In this document: positions 7,493 through 14,402 of the stretch, one piece after another
Position numbering within the stretch: the first letter of the stretch is position 1
Layout of the letters: every line of letters begins with the position of its first letter
NCBI GenBank assembly: GCA_964384255.1
Contig: CAYLKH010000054.1
Span: 1 to 16,006 of the forward strand
Source: SIG469 sp964384255
GTDB lineage: Bacteria; Bacillota; Clostridia; Oscillospirales; Oscillospiraceae
DNA length: 16,006 nt
Direction: 5' to 3'
Program-made: the position numbers and the translations under genes
Notes under the pieces: generated by a model
Databases searched by the model: none
Told to the model about the DNA's origin: nothing
Seen by the model: the letters and a program-made list of their open reading frames with translations, nothing else

Positions 7493-7521
7493 TTGATTTG
7501 CATACAATATGCTGATATAAT
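7493..7521 (+). promoter_or_regulatory. Strong extended -10 promoter of the glycosyltransferase-lipoprotein unit
   Basis: TTGATT (7493-7498) and a perfect TATAAT (7516-7521) are separated by 17 nt, with TG one base upstream of the -10. Transcription would start near 7528, leaving a leader of about 75 nt. Confidence 0.82.
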
Positions 7522-7541
7522 AGGATGAAAATGTACAGTCT

Positions 7542-7570
7542 GTGTCCAAAGGCCGAGGGGCTTTGGATAC
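7542..7570 (+). promoter_or_regulatory. Hairpin in the glycosyltransferase mRNA leader
   Basis: A 10-bp stem (GTGTCCAAAG with CTTTGGATAC, one GU pair) forms in the leader between the promoter and the start codon. No known riboswitch class was recognised. Confidence 0.45.
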
Positions 7571-7602
7571 GCTGAAATGCTTTCATTACTGATGGTGCTG
7601 AT

Positions 7603-8541
7603 ATGGACAACCAACCCAAAACCCTGTATATCATCGTCCCCTGCTTCAACGAAGAAGAGGCCCTTGCCGAAACTCACCGTGTGCTGTGCAGCCTGCTTGA
7701 CAGGCTCAGGCTCGGGGGCAAAATATCCGGTTCCAGCCGTGTCCTGTATGTAGACGATGGCTCAAAGGACTCCACATGGGATATTATTCGCGGCTTTTGC
7801 GACCATGGGACCGCCGCCGGGATCAAACTTTCCCGCAACCGTGGCCATCAGAACGCAGTTATGGCCGGGCTGATGACTGCCCGGGGCTGCTGCGACATGG
7901 CGGTCAGCATCGATGCCGACCTTCAGGACGACCCCGACGTAATAGAGCAGTTTGTTGACCACTATCTCAGCGGCTGCGAGGTGGTTTATGGTGTCCGCTG
8001 CAACCGGGACTCCGACACCGCCTTTAAACGCCATACCGCCGAAGGCTACTACAGGCTCCTTAAGCTGCTGGGGGTCGAGATAGTGTTCAACCACGCCGAC
8101 TTTCGGCTTTTAGGCAGCCGCGCTCTGGATGCCATGGCTCAATACGGCGAAACCAACCTGTTTTTAAGAGGTATCGTCCCTCAGCTGGGGTTCAGGACCG
8201 CATCTGTTCAATACTCCCGCTCCCCCCGAATTGCCGGCGAATCAAAATATACCCTTGGGAAAATGCTCTCCCTGGCGGCGGAGGGCGTGACCTCCTTTTC
8301 CGTCAAGCCGCTGCGTATGCTTTCGTGCTTTTCCCTTGTACTGCTGCTGGTCTGCGTCATAGGCTGGATAGTCAGTCTGGCCGCGGGACTCGATGCAGTC
8401 AGGGCCATTATTCTTTCAGTCTGGTCAGCCTGCGACCTTATTCTTCTTGCTGTTTCTCTGGTGGGCGAATATCTTGGCAGAACATACCTTGAGGTAAAGC
8501 ACAGGCCCAGATACTTTATCGACCAATACATCAACAGATAA
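7603..8541 (+). CDS. Membrane-anchored family 2 glycosyltransferase (GtrB/DPM1-like)
   Basis: The GT-A catalytic domain occupies about 1-230, with IIVPCFNEEEAL at 10-21, YVDDGSKDST at 49-58, and the DXD metal/nucleotide motif within SIDADLQDDP at 102-111. Two hydrophobic helices follow at about 240-262 and 266-292, and a basic tail ends the protein. This layout matches undecaprenyl-phosphate or dolichyl-phosphate glycosyltransferases of the GtrB/ArnC/DPM1 type, which move a sugar from a nucleotide donor to a membrane lipid carrier. At 312 residues the length is typical. The ATG at 7603 has no convincing Shine-Dalgarno (only GGTG), unlike its neighbours. The gene is first in a unit with a lipoprotein gene 14 nt downstream. 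Sugar and acceptor cannot be read from sequence. Confidence 0.93.
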   Translation: MDNQPKTLYIIVPCFNEEEALAETHRVLCSLLDRLRLGGKISGSSRVLYVDDGSKDSTWDIIRGFCDHGTAAGIKLSRNRGHQNAVMAGLMTARGCCDMAVSIDADLQDDPDVIEQFVDHYLSGCEVVYGVRCNRDSDTAFKRHTAEGYYRLLKLLGVEIVFNHADFRLLGSRALDAMAQYGETNLFLRGIVPQLGFRTASVQYSRSPRIAGESKYTLGKMLSLAAEGVTSFSVKPLRMLSCFSLVLLLVCVIGWIVSLAAGLDAVRAIILSVWSACDLILLAVSLVGEYLGRTYLEVKHRPRYFIDQYINR

Positions 8542-8555
8542 CAGAGGTGATCTCC

Positions 8556-8984
8556 TTGAAGCGAATATTCCTTTTGGTGTCGGCCATAATGCTGATATTG
8601 CTGTGTTCCTGTTCCGATGAATCCATGTTTTCCGCCTCATCGGGAACGGATTTTTACACCGTAACAGCCGAAGGCAGCTCCCGGTCCGACCAGTTTGAGC
8701 TTACGGCTCAGGAAAGCGCCGAGATAACCGTCACTGTGGAAGTCCGCTCCACCAAAGGTTCTCTGGATCTGGTGTGCAGCAGCACTTCCGGTCAGGTCAT
8801 ATCCCAATACAACGACCTTAAGGAAGGGACCTATTCCTTCCGCCTGACGGGTCCGGACACCTTTAACACCGCCATCACCCTGAACCGCTTTACAGGAACG
8901 TGCAACATTCACTGGGAAACCATCGGCGCTGTAAGCACCACCGAAGAATCCCCGGAGGTCATGGTAATTGACCCAATGGCATAA
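8556..8984 (+). CDS. Small secreted lipoprotein, function unknown
   Basis: The product has 142 residues from a TTG start at 8556. I chose this start because AGAGGTGATC, close to the full anti-Shine-Dalgarno complement, lies at ideal spacing, while an in-frame GTG at 8547 has no ribosome site. The N-terminus is a lipoprotein signal (MKRIFLLVSAIMLILLCSC), with lipidation probably at C19 and the acidic/serine-rich segment SDES after it. The remainder is rich in alternating beta-type and polar residues (about 30-130), like a small extracellular beta-sandwich. I do not recognise the family. Co-transcription with the preceding membrane glycosyltransferase suggests a cell-surface role, which is inference. 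Confidence 0.8.
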   Translation: MKRIFLLVSAIMLILLCSCSDESMFSASSGTDFYTVTAEGSSRSDQFELTAQESAEITVTVEVRSTKGSLDLVCSSTSGQVISQYNDLKEGTYSFRLTGPDTFNTAITLNRFTGTCNIHWETIGAVSTTEESPEVMVIDPMA

Positions 8985-8985
8985 A

Positions 8986-9032
8986 AAACACCGTGTCAGA
9001 ACAGTCCGACGGGCTGCTTTGACACGGTGTTT
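8986..9032. terminator. Bidirectional terminator made of a dispersed palindromic repeat
   Basis: AAACACCGTGTCA (8986-8998) pairs with TGACACGGTGTTT (9020-9032) as a 13-bp stem with a smaller internal stem. On the minus strand it is followed by six T and would stop rodA. On the plus strand ATTTTT follows and would stop the lipoprotein unit. Its right half (TTTGACACGG, then TTTTGCGGCC) matches the repeat at 14418-14463. Confidence 0.82.
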
Positions 9033-9081
9033 CCATTTTTGCGGCCGACGCATCCCGGCGCAGGTCTGCGGGCGAGGATAC

Positions 9082-10251
9082 TTATTTGACCGTTACGGGC
9101 GGGCGGACATAGCGTATGGTCGAATCGGATTCCGGCCGCTTATGTATGCCGGATACTATCCCCATAGCGGCGAAGGTCATAACCAGGGACGAGCCGCCGT
9201 AGCTGAAAAACGGCAGGGTCAGGCCGATAACAGGCAGCACCCCCAGGTTCAGGCCGATGTTGACAACGATCTGGAACATCAGCATACCGGCGATGCCTAT
9301 GCACACCAGCCTGTTGGTAAAGTTTGGAGTTTTCAGCCCAACATAAAGGCAGCGGATAACGATAGCCGCCAGAAGGATCATGACCAGCATACAGCCGATA
9401 TACCCCAGCTCCTCGCCGATAACCGAAAAAATGCAGTCGGTGTGCTGGGCGGGGATACTGCCCGAACTGGTCATTTTGCCGTTTCTGTAGCCCTGGCCGA
9501 ATATTTTGCCGCTGCCGAGAGCGGTCTGGGTCTGCTCCATCTGATATCGTTCGTCGTTAGCCAGGGGGTCTATGGTAGGGTCGTAAACCACAAGTATTCT
9601 GTTTTTCATATAGCTTTTGATAACGCCGGTGGTCCACAGAACAGGCACAGCGGCACAGATCGCGGCGAAACCGCCCAAAAACCAGCCAAAGCTTATGCCT
9701 GCACCCATTGCCAGAAATACGAATATGGCAAGGAAGATCAGCGCCGAACCCGCATCGTTGGACGCGCTCATATACAGGCCGACGATCACTATAACAAGGG
9801 CGGCAAAGACAAAGATCGAAACGGGGGAATTTATCTTGTCCCGCCGGATGGTCATCTCCTGAGCCAGAACCACAATGAAAATGACCTTACAGACCTCAGA
9901 CGGCTGGATACTTACGCCCACATATGGGATGACCATCCAGGCCCGGTTGCCGGTACCGTCGTCACGGCCCCAGATAAAGAGCATGGCAATGAACACAAGG
10001 CAGAAAAGGTAAAGCAGCCGATTCTGCTCGGCAAAAATATCCAGATCTATGAGCGAAAAGAAAATATAGGCCAGTATCCCCAGAATAAGAGCGGCGATCT
10101 GGACCGTGACCGATCCCGACAGGCTTGAGGAATAGGCGGTGGCGCTGGAGATGGCCACGATGCCATACACCGAAGCAAGGCAGCACAGGCCAAGGAGTAT
10201 CCAGTCAGCCCCCTTGAGATAAGAATAGCATAATTTGAAAAAAGCCCTCAC
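9082..10251 (-). CDS. rodA: Rod-shape-determining SEDS glycosyltransferase RodA
   Basis: This 389-residue polytopic membrane protein (about ten hydrophobic segments) is of the FtsW/RodA/SpoVE family, which polymerises lipid II into peptidoglycan with a class B penicillin-binding protein. Family motifs are GNRAW (the tryptophan is W105 with the chosen start), IQPSE at 115-119, GSGKIFGQGYRNG at 246-258, and AQHTDCIFSVIGEELG, whose aspartate (D272) is the likely catalytic acid. The QHTD motif with the preceding G-x-G-Y-x-N-G points to RodA rather than FtsW. I chose the GTG at 10251-10249 because AGGAGGT lies 6 nt upstream. A longer frame back to 10362 would begin at the -10 box. No mreBCD or PBP gene is adjacent. 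The transcript starts divergently from tsaE and has an unusual structured leader. Confidence 0.93.
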   Translation of the reverse strand: MRAFFKLCYSYLKGADWILLGLCCLASVYGIVAISSATAYSSSLSGSVTVQIAALILGILAYIFFSLIDLDIFAEQNRLLYLFCLVFIAMLFIWGRDDGTGNRAWMVIPYVGVSIQPSEVCKVIFIVVLAQEMTIRRDKINSPVSIFVFAALVIVIVGLYMSASNDAGSALIFLAIFVFLAMGAGISFGWFLGGFAAICAAVPVLWTTGVIKSYMKNRILVVYDPTIDPLANDERYQMEQTQTALGSGKIFGQGYRNGKMTSSGSIPAQHTDCIFSVIGEELGYIGCMLVMILLAAIVIRCLYVGLKTPNFTNRLVCIGIAGMLMFQIVVNIGLNLGVLPVIGLTLPFFSYGGSSLVMTFAAMGIVSGIHKRPESDSTIRYVRPPVTVK

Positions 10252-10261
10252 AGGTAACCTC

Positions 10262-10342
10262 CTGTAAAAGATAAAACAAGCTGATAGGAACAAGCCGGAG
10301 TTCGTTCCTGCCGTTGCGGCAACTATCAGCATTTGTCTACAG
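10262..10342 (-). promoter_or_regulatory. Structured rodA leader RNA, three-way junction (candidate novel cis-regulatory RNA)
   Basis: In the roughly 100-nt untranslated leader, a closing helix pairs 10276-10287 with 10323-10336 (8 bp GCTGATAG/CTATCAGC, then ACAA/TTGT after a 2-nt bulge). An outer CTGTA/TACAG helix (10262-10266 with 10338-10342) ends inside the AGGAGG site. Two hairpins sit back to back in the junction: 10287-10308 (GGAAC/GTTCC) and 10309-10321 (TGCCG/CGGCA). I do not recognise a known riboswitch class. Confidence 0.6.
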
Positions 10343-10362
10343 TCTGAGTTATTTGTACCCAT

Positions 10363-10391
10363 ATTGTATCATTATTTTTCAAATACGTAAA
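10363..10391 (-). promoter_or_regulatory. rodA promoter
   Basis: On the minus strand TTTACG (plus 10386-10391) and TACAAT (plus 10363-10368) are 17 nt apart, with TG one base before the -10. The expected start is near 10355. Confidence 0.65.
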
Positions 10392-10400
10392 CTAAAAAGA

Positions 10401-10428
10401 TTGCGAATCTGTGGCAATATGATATAAT
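10401..10428 (+). promoter_or_regulatory. tsaE-tsaB-upp promoter
   Basis: TTGCGA (10401-10406) and a perfect TATAAT (10423-10428) are 16 nt apart, with an extended -10 TG. It is back-to-back with the rodA promoter; the two -35 boxes are 9 nt apart. Confidence 0.75.
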
Positions 10429-10459
10429 CAATAGGAATAAAACCTGAATGAGGTGTGAA

Positions 10460-10894
10460 ATGACATATATCTCCACCGGTGTCGAAGCCACCGAGGAGCT
10501 TGGCCGCTGTCTGGCCAGGGCTTTGTCCCCCGGCGATATCGTAGCTTTTACCGGCGACCTGGGCGCGGGAAAGACCGCCTTTATCCGCGGTCTGGCCTCC
10601 GGGCTGGGCGTCAGCTGTCGGGTCACCAGCCCGACCTACACTATTGTCAACGAATATCCCGGCGCCGTTCCTCTGTTTCACTTCGACCTCTACAGGCTGA
10701 GCAGCTTCGACGAGCTGTATGATATCGGCTGGGAGGACTATATCTCCCGGGGCGGTATTTGCGCCGTTGAGTGGTCCGAACGGGCGGCTGACGAGCTTTC
10801 CGGATGTATAACCGTGAGCATCCGCCGTCTGTCCGACACCCGGCGCAGTATAACGATTGAAGGGATCGATGAAAATGCTATGTCTTGCCCTTGA
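10460..10894 (+). CDS. tsaE: tRNA threonylcarbamoyladenosine biosynthesis ATPase TsaE
   Basis: This 144-residue P-loop ATPase has Walker A GDLGAGKT at 32-39, TSPTY at 56-60, HFDLYRL at 74-80 and VEWSER at 103-108, all hallmarks of TsaE (YdiB/YjeE). TsaE works with TsaB and TsaD to transfer threonylcarbamoyl to A37 of ANN-decoding tRNAs, making t6A. I chose the ATG at 10460 because GAGG lies 6 nt upstream; an ATG at 10448 in the same frame has no such site. The gene overlaps tsaB by about 20 bp, so the two are co-translated. tsaD is not in the window. Confidence 0.95.
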   Translation: MTYISTGVEATEELGRCLARALSPGDIVAFTGDLGAGKTAFIRGLASGLGVSCRVTSPTYTIVNEYPGAVPLFHFDLYRLSSFDELYDIGWEDYISRGGICAVEWSERAADELSGCITVSIRRLSDTRRSITIEGIDENAMSCP

Positions 10895-11585
10895 CTGCTC
10901 TGCCAAAGCGGCTTCCGTCGCCCTGGTGAAGGACGGCCAGCTGCTGGCCCAGTATTATCAAAACAGCGGCCTTACCCACAGCCGCACCCTTCTGCCCATG
11001 GTCAACAACATTCTTGCCAACAACGAGCTTGACCTGAAAAGCATTGACCTTATCGCCGTGTCCAAAGGTCCCGGATCCTTCACCGGTCTGAGGATAGGTA
11101 TCGCCACAGTCAAGGGTCTTTGCTGGGGCGGCAATATCCCCTGCCGTGGGGTATCCACCCTTGAGTCCATGGCATACAATTTTGTCCACCGTCAGGGGCT
11201 TATCTGCTGCGTTATGGATGCCCGGCGCAACCAGGTCTATAACGCGCTGTTCAGGTCCGACGGCAAGGCCCTTACCCGTATCTGCAACGACCGGGCCATC
11301 TCCACCGCCGAACTCAGTTCGCAGCTCAGTCAGCTTGGGGAAGACGTGTTTCTGGTGGGCGACGGCACCGACCTGTGTCTCCGCGAGCTGACCTGGCCAC
11401 AGCTTATTCCCCCGCCGGCCCAGCTGAAAATGCAGTCTGCCTATGGGGTCGCTATGGCAGCCCTCGCCGGAGGGACCGACATTTCCGCGTCCGAGCTTGT
11501 CCCCAGCTATCTCAGGCTTTCTCAGGCGGAGCGGGAACGTCTGGAAAGGCTCCAAAACCAAGTTATCAAAACCAATGAGGTGTAA
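10875..11585 (+). CDS. tsaB: tRNA threonylcarbamoyladenosine biosynthesis protein TsaB
   Basis: This protein has about 236 residues in the ASKHA fold of the TsaB (YeaZ) family. It shows MLCLALDCS at the N-terminus, THSRTLLPM at 34-42, and SKGPGSFTGLRIG at 63-75. TsaB is the inactive paralogue that scaffolds TsaD and TsaE in t6A synthesis. I prefer the ATG at 10875 because AAGGGA lies 9 nt upstream and the family N-terminus then aligns; the ATG at 10869 (two residues longer) is possible. The gene overlaps tsaE upstream, and upp begins 4 nt after its stop. The usual third partner gene, rimI, is absent here, its place being taken by upp. Confidence 0.94.
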   Translation: MLCLALDCSAKAASVALVKDGQLLAQYYQNSGLTHSRTLLPMVNNILANNELDLKSIDLIAVSKGPGSFTGLRIGIATVKGLCWGGNIPCRGVSTLESMAYNFVHRQGLICCVMDARRNQVYNALFRSDGKALTRICNDRAISTAELSSQLSQLGEDVFLVGDGTDLCLRELTWPQLIPPPAQLKMQSAYGVAMAALAGGTDISASELVPSYLRLSQAERERLERLQNQVIKTNEV

Positions 11586-11589
11586 AATA

Positions 11590-12219
11590 ATGGGAAAACT
11601 AACTGTTTACGATCATCCACTTATTAACCATAAGCTTTCCATTTTGCGGAACAAGGAAACCTCTGTCAAGGATTTCCGCGAGCTGGTAGGCGAGATCGCA
11701 ATGTTCATGTGCTACGAAGCCACCAGAGATCTGCCCACCGAGGAGGTCGAGATCGAAACTCCTGTGGCTGTTGGCAAATTCAGGATGCTGTCCGGCAAGA
11801 TGATGGCCGTTGTGCCGATTCTCCGGGCCGGTCTGGGCATGGTCGACGGCATGATCGCCATGATCCCCGCCGCCAAGATCGGACACATTGGCCTTTACCG
11901 CGACCCCGAGACTCTCGAACCTGTAGAGTATTATTGCAAACTGCCCACCGACATTTCCGACCGCGAGGTGTTTGTTGTCGACCCAATGCTTGCCACCGGC
12001 GGCTCTGCCACCGCCGCTATCACCTTCCTCAAGGAACACGGCTGCAAGAACATCCGTCTGATGAACATCATCGCCGCTCCCGAGGGCATTGCCCACGTTC
12101 AGCAGATCCACCCCGATGTGGATATTTATGTCGCCGCTGTTGACGATCATCTCAACGAACATGGCTATATCGTTCCCGGTCTGGGCGACGCAGGCGACAG
12201 GATATTCGGCACCAAATAA
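11590..12219 (+). CDS. upp: Uracil phosphoribosyltransferase
   Basis: This 209-residue protein, the typical family length, converts uracil and PRPP to UMP for pyrimidine salvage. It has MGKLTVYDHPLINHKL at the start, VPILRAGLGM at 75-84, the PRPP loop DPMLATGGSA at 131-140, and a C-terminal VPGLGDAGDRIFGTK. GAGGTG, inside the tsaB end, is the ribosome site for the ATG at 11590, so translation is probably coupled. The gene is the last in the tsaE-tsaB-upp operon and is followed by a strong terminator. No PyrR-type or other attenuator was seen. Confidence 0.97.
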   Translation: MGKLTVYDHPLINHKLSILRNKETSVKDFRELVGEIAMFMCYEATRDLPTEEVEIETPVAVGKFRMLSGKMMAVVPILRAGLGMVDGMIAMIPAAKIGHIGLYRDPETLEPVEYYCKLPTDISDREVFVVDPMLATGGSATAAITFLKEHGCKNIRLMNIIAAPEGIAHVQQIHPDVDIYVAAVDDHLNEHGYIVPGLGDAGDRIFGTK

Positions 12220-12247
12220 TTTCTGACCGCTGTTGATACTCATTTAT

Positions 12248-12295
12248 GGGGACCGCAAAGCAAAAGCCTTTGCGGTCCCCGTCTTTTGTATTTTT
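12248..12295 (+). terminator. Intrinsic terminator of the tsaE-tsaB-upp operon
   Basis: A 13-bp perfect stem (GGGGACCGCAAAG with CTTTGCGGTCCCC) and 7-nt loop is followed by TCTTTTGTATTTTT. Confidence 0.95.
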
Positions 12296-12310
12296 ACGAC
12301 TGTTTTACTG

Positions 12311-12339
12311 TTGAAATAGGAGCAAAACTGAACTATAAT
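12311..12339 (+). promoter_or_regulatory. coaX promoter
   Basis: TTGAAA (12311-12316) and perfect TATAAT (12334-12339) are 17 nt apart, close upstream of the coaX ribosome site GGAGG at 12354. Confidence 0.82.
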
Positions 12340-12365
12340 ATACTCAATATGATGGAGGTAATATT

Positions 12366-13154
12366 ATGGTTTTGGCAATCGACGTAGGAAACAGCAATAT
12401 CGTATTGGGCTGCATCGACAGCGGCGATATCAAGTGTATAAGCCGCATGGCCACCGACAAACACAAAACCGGTGACCAATATGGCTATGAGATCAAAAAT
12501 CTGCTGGGGATGCACAGCGTCCAACCCGACCATGTGGACGGATGCATCATTTCCTGCGTTGTCCCGTCCCTGACCGACTCCATTGCCCAGGGCATCCGTC
12601 TTGCTCTTAAGGTCAATCCGCTGATAGTTGGCCCGGGGATAAAAACCGGGCTTAATATCCGGATGGACAACCCCACCCAGGTGGGCGCGGATCTGGTAGT
12701 CGAATCCGTGGGCTGTATCCACAAATACCAGCTGCCGGTAATTATAATCGATCTGGGGACCGCCACCACCATGGCCGTTATCAACGGCAGGGGCGAATAT
12801 ATCGGCGGCGTTATCTGTCCGGGGGTAAATCTGTCCCTGACCGCCCTTTCCACCGGCACGGCCCAGCTGCCTGACATCAGTCTCGAAGTCCCAAAACGGG
12901 TCATCGGCACCAACACGGTCGACAGTATGCGCAGCGGTCTGGTTTATGGTATGGCTTCCATGCTGGACGGCATGGTAGCCCGAATGGAAGATCAGCTTGG
13001 CCAGCCCGCCACCGTTGTTATGACCGGCAGCGTTGCTTCTCTGATCGCTCCGGTGTGCAAGCGCAAAATGATAATCGACGAAAACCTTATCCTTGAGGGA
13101 TTGTATCTGCTGTATCAGCGGAACACTACAGACAGGAGAAGCGCTCATGAATAA
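12366..13154 (+). CDS. coaX: Type III pantothenate kinase
   Basis: This 262-residue ASKHA kinase phosphorylates pantothenate, the first step of coenzyme A synthesis. Its motifs are LAIDVGNSNIVLG at 3-15, NPTQVGADLVV at about 101-111, and IIDLGTATTMAVI at about 126-138. Type III kinases are not inhibited by CoA and need a monovalent cation, from family knowledge. The ATG has ATGGAGGT at good spacing. The stop overlaps the start of the next gene by 8 bp, so the two are co-translated. Confidence 0.96.
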   Translation: MVLAIDVGNSNIVLGCIDSGDIKCISRMATDKHKTGDQYGYEIKNLLGMHSVQPDHVDGCIISCVVPSLTDSIAQGIRLALKVNPLIVGPGIKTGLNIRMDNPTQVGADLVVESVGCIHKYQLPVIIIDLGTATTMAVINGRGEYIGGVICPGVNLSLTALSTGTAQLPDISLEVPKRVIGTNTVDSMRSGLVYGMASMLDGMVARMEDQLGQPATVVMTGSVASLIAPVCKRKMIIDENLILEGLYLLYQRNTTDRRSAHE

Positions 13155-14325
13155 AACGATCGGAAAAGATATGATAATTCTCGACGGCGGTATGGGTACC
13201 ATGCTCCAGTCTCTGGGCCTTGGCCCCGGGGAATCTCCGCTGGACATGAACCTCACCGCGCCCCATCTTGTTCGTCAGGTCCACGATGCTTATCTGGAGG
13301 CGGGTTCTGACATTATTTGCAGCAACACCTTTTCTGCCAGCGAGCATCTGGGCAAGGGCATAGACACTTCCGAAGCCTTTGTCGCGGCCATACGCATTGC
13401 AAAAGAAGCCGCCGCACCATTTGGCGCGCTGGTTGCTGCGGATATCGGACCCATAGGCAGGCTGCTAAAGGGTTTTGGGGACCTGAGCGTAGAGGAAGCC
13501 TGGGATATTTTTGAAAAGCAGGCCCTGCTTGCCAGCCGCGAAGGCGCAGATATAATATATTTTGAAACCATGACCGACATTCTGGAATCAAAGATCGGAG
13601 TCATGGCCGCAAAGGCCGCCACTTCCCTGCCCGTTTTCGCGTCCATGAGCTACGAGGCCAGCGGCAAGACCTTTCTGGGCTGCTCGCTGTCGTCCATGGC
13701 CCTGACCTTGCAGGCCGCTGGAGCCGATGCCATAGGCATAAACTGCTCTGTCGGTCCCGGCGAGGCTGCCGGTATGGTAAAGGAGCTTGTAAAATGGACC
13801 GACCTTCCGATCATTGTCAAGCCCAACGCGGGGCTGCCCTCCACCGTCAATGGTGAGACGGTGTACAGCATGGGTCCTGAGGAGTTTGCCGAAATAATGA
13901 GCAATATCGTACCTTTAGGGCCGTCGCTGCTGGGCGGCTGCTGCGGGACCTCTCCCCGGTTTATTTCCTGTCTGGTCAGTATGACAGCCGGTCAGCAGGT
14001 CGGCTCCCGGCCGGTCCCCACCACCGACTGCCGCTGCTCCGCCAGCATACCGGACATTGGGCTTGAGCGGGAACATATTCTCGACTGCCGGGTTGCTGCC
14101 GACGCCCGGGAAGCATATCAGGATACGGACGAGCTGATAGATATGGCTATGGACGCTGAGGACTCAGCTCTGGTTCTTTGTGTGGATGGTCTTGACGATC
14201 CCCGTCAGCTGCTTAAAGAAGCGGTGACCGAGCTTCAAACCGCGGTTAAAAATCCCCTGCTGATCGAATCCAGCGACCCGGAGCTTATTAGCTATATTGA
14301 CAGGTATTACCGGGGAAAGCTGTAA
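13147..14325 (+). CDS. Homocysteine S-methyltransferase domain protein with truncated pterin-domain stub
   Basis: Residues 1-280 of 392 form the homocysteine-binding barrel of the MetH/BHMT family, with ILDGGMGTML at 11-20, GINCSVGP at 197-204, and GGCCGTSP at 263-270. C200, C265 and C266 are the zinc ligands that activate homocysteine. Residues 300-392 resemble only the beginning of a MetH pterin-binding domain (DTDELIDMAMDAEDS, LIESSDPELISYIDRYYRGK) and then stop; the methyltetrahydrofolate barrel and cobalamin domains are absent. The start ATG has AGGAG upstream and overlaps coaX. Full-length MetH is at least twice this size. It may use another methyl donor or act with separately encoded partners. 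I see no frameshift continuation downstream, only a hairpin at 14365. Confidence 0.92.
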   Translation: MNKTIGKDMIILDGGMGTMLQSLGLGPGESPLDMNLTAPHLVRQVHDAYLEAGSDIICSNTFSASEHLGKGIDTSEAFVAAIRIAKEAAAPFGALVAADIGPIGRLLKGFGDLSVEEAWDIFEKQALLASREGADIIYFETMTDILESKIGVMAAKAATSLPVFASMSYEASGKTFLGCSLSSMALTLQAAGADAIGINCSVGPGEAAGMVKELVKWTDLPIIVKPNAGLPSTVNGETVYSMGPEEFAEIMSNIVPLGPSLLGGCCGTSPRFISCLVSMTAGQQVGSRPVPTTDCRCSASIPDIGLEREHILDCRVAADAREAYQDTDELIDMAMDAEDSALVLCVDGLDDPRQLLKEAVTELQTAVKNPLLIESSDPELISYIDRYYRGKL

Positions 14326-14364
14326 ACCGGATTGATGAGCTATTGATAATTCAGATAATGCGAC

Positions 14365-14399
14365 CCCCTGTGCCGGATGCTGCTTTTCCGGTACAGGGG
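14365..14399 (+). terminator. Probable terminator of the coaX operon
   Basis: CCCCTGT-GCCGG pairs with CCGG-TACAGGGG. The T tail is weak (ATCGTTCTGTT), so termination may also rely on the palindromic repeats just downstream. Confidence 0.65.
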
Positions 14400-14402
14400 A
14401 TC

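Noticed and set aside
7528..7602. Fluoride or preQ1-type riboswitch before the glycosyltransferase
   Set aside because: Short ACTGATGG-like resemblance only; the conserved core and pseudoknot of those classes could not be drawn.
8547..8555. GTG start for the lipoprotein
   Set aside because: This GTG is part of the AGAGGTGATC ribosome site that serves the TTG at 8556.
8968..10128. Plus-strand frame of 386 codons
   Set aside because: It is antisense to rodA, begins inside the shared terminator hairpin, and its sequence is low-complexity His/Asp/Gly-rich with no domain.
10252..10362. 37-residue N-terminal extension of RodA
   Set aside because: Its ATG begins at the promoter -10 box, and it would cross the structured leader. 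The GTG at 10251 has an ideal AGGAGGT.
11443..11589. N-terminal extension of uracil phosphoribosyltransferase
   Set aside because: It overlaps tsaB in another frame. The ATG at 11590 gives the standard 209-residue family length and has GAGGTG upstream.
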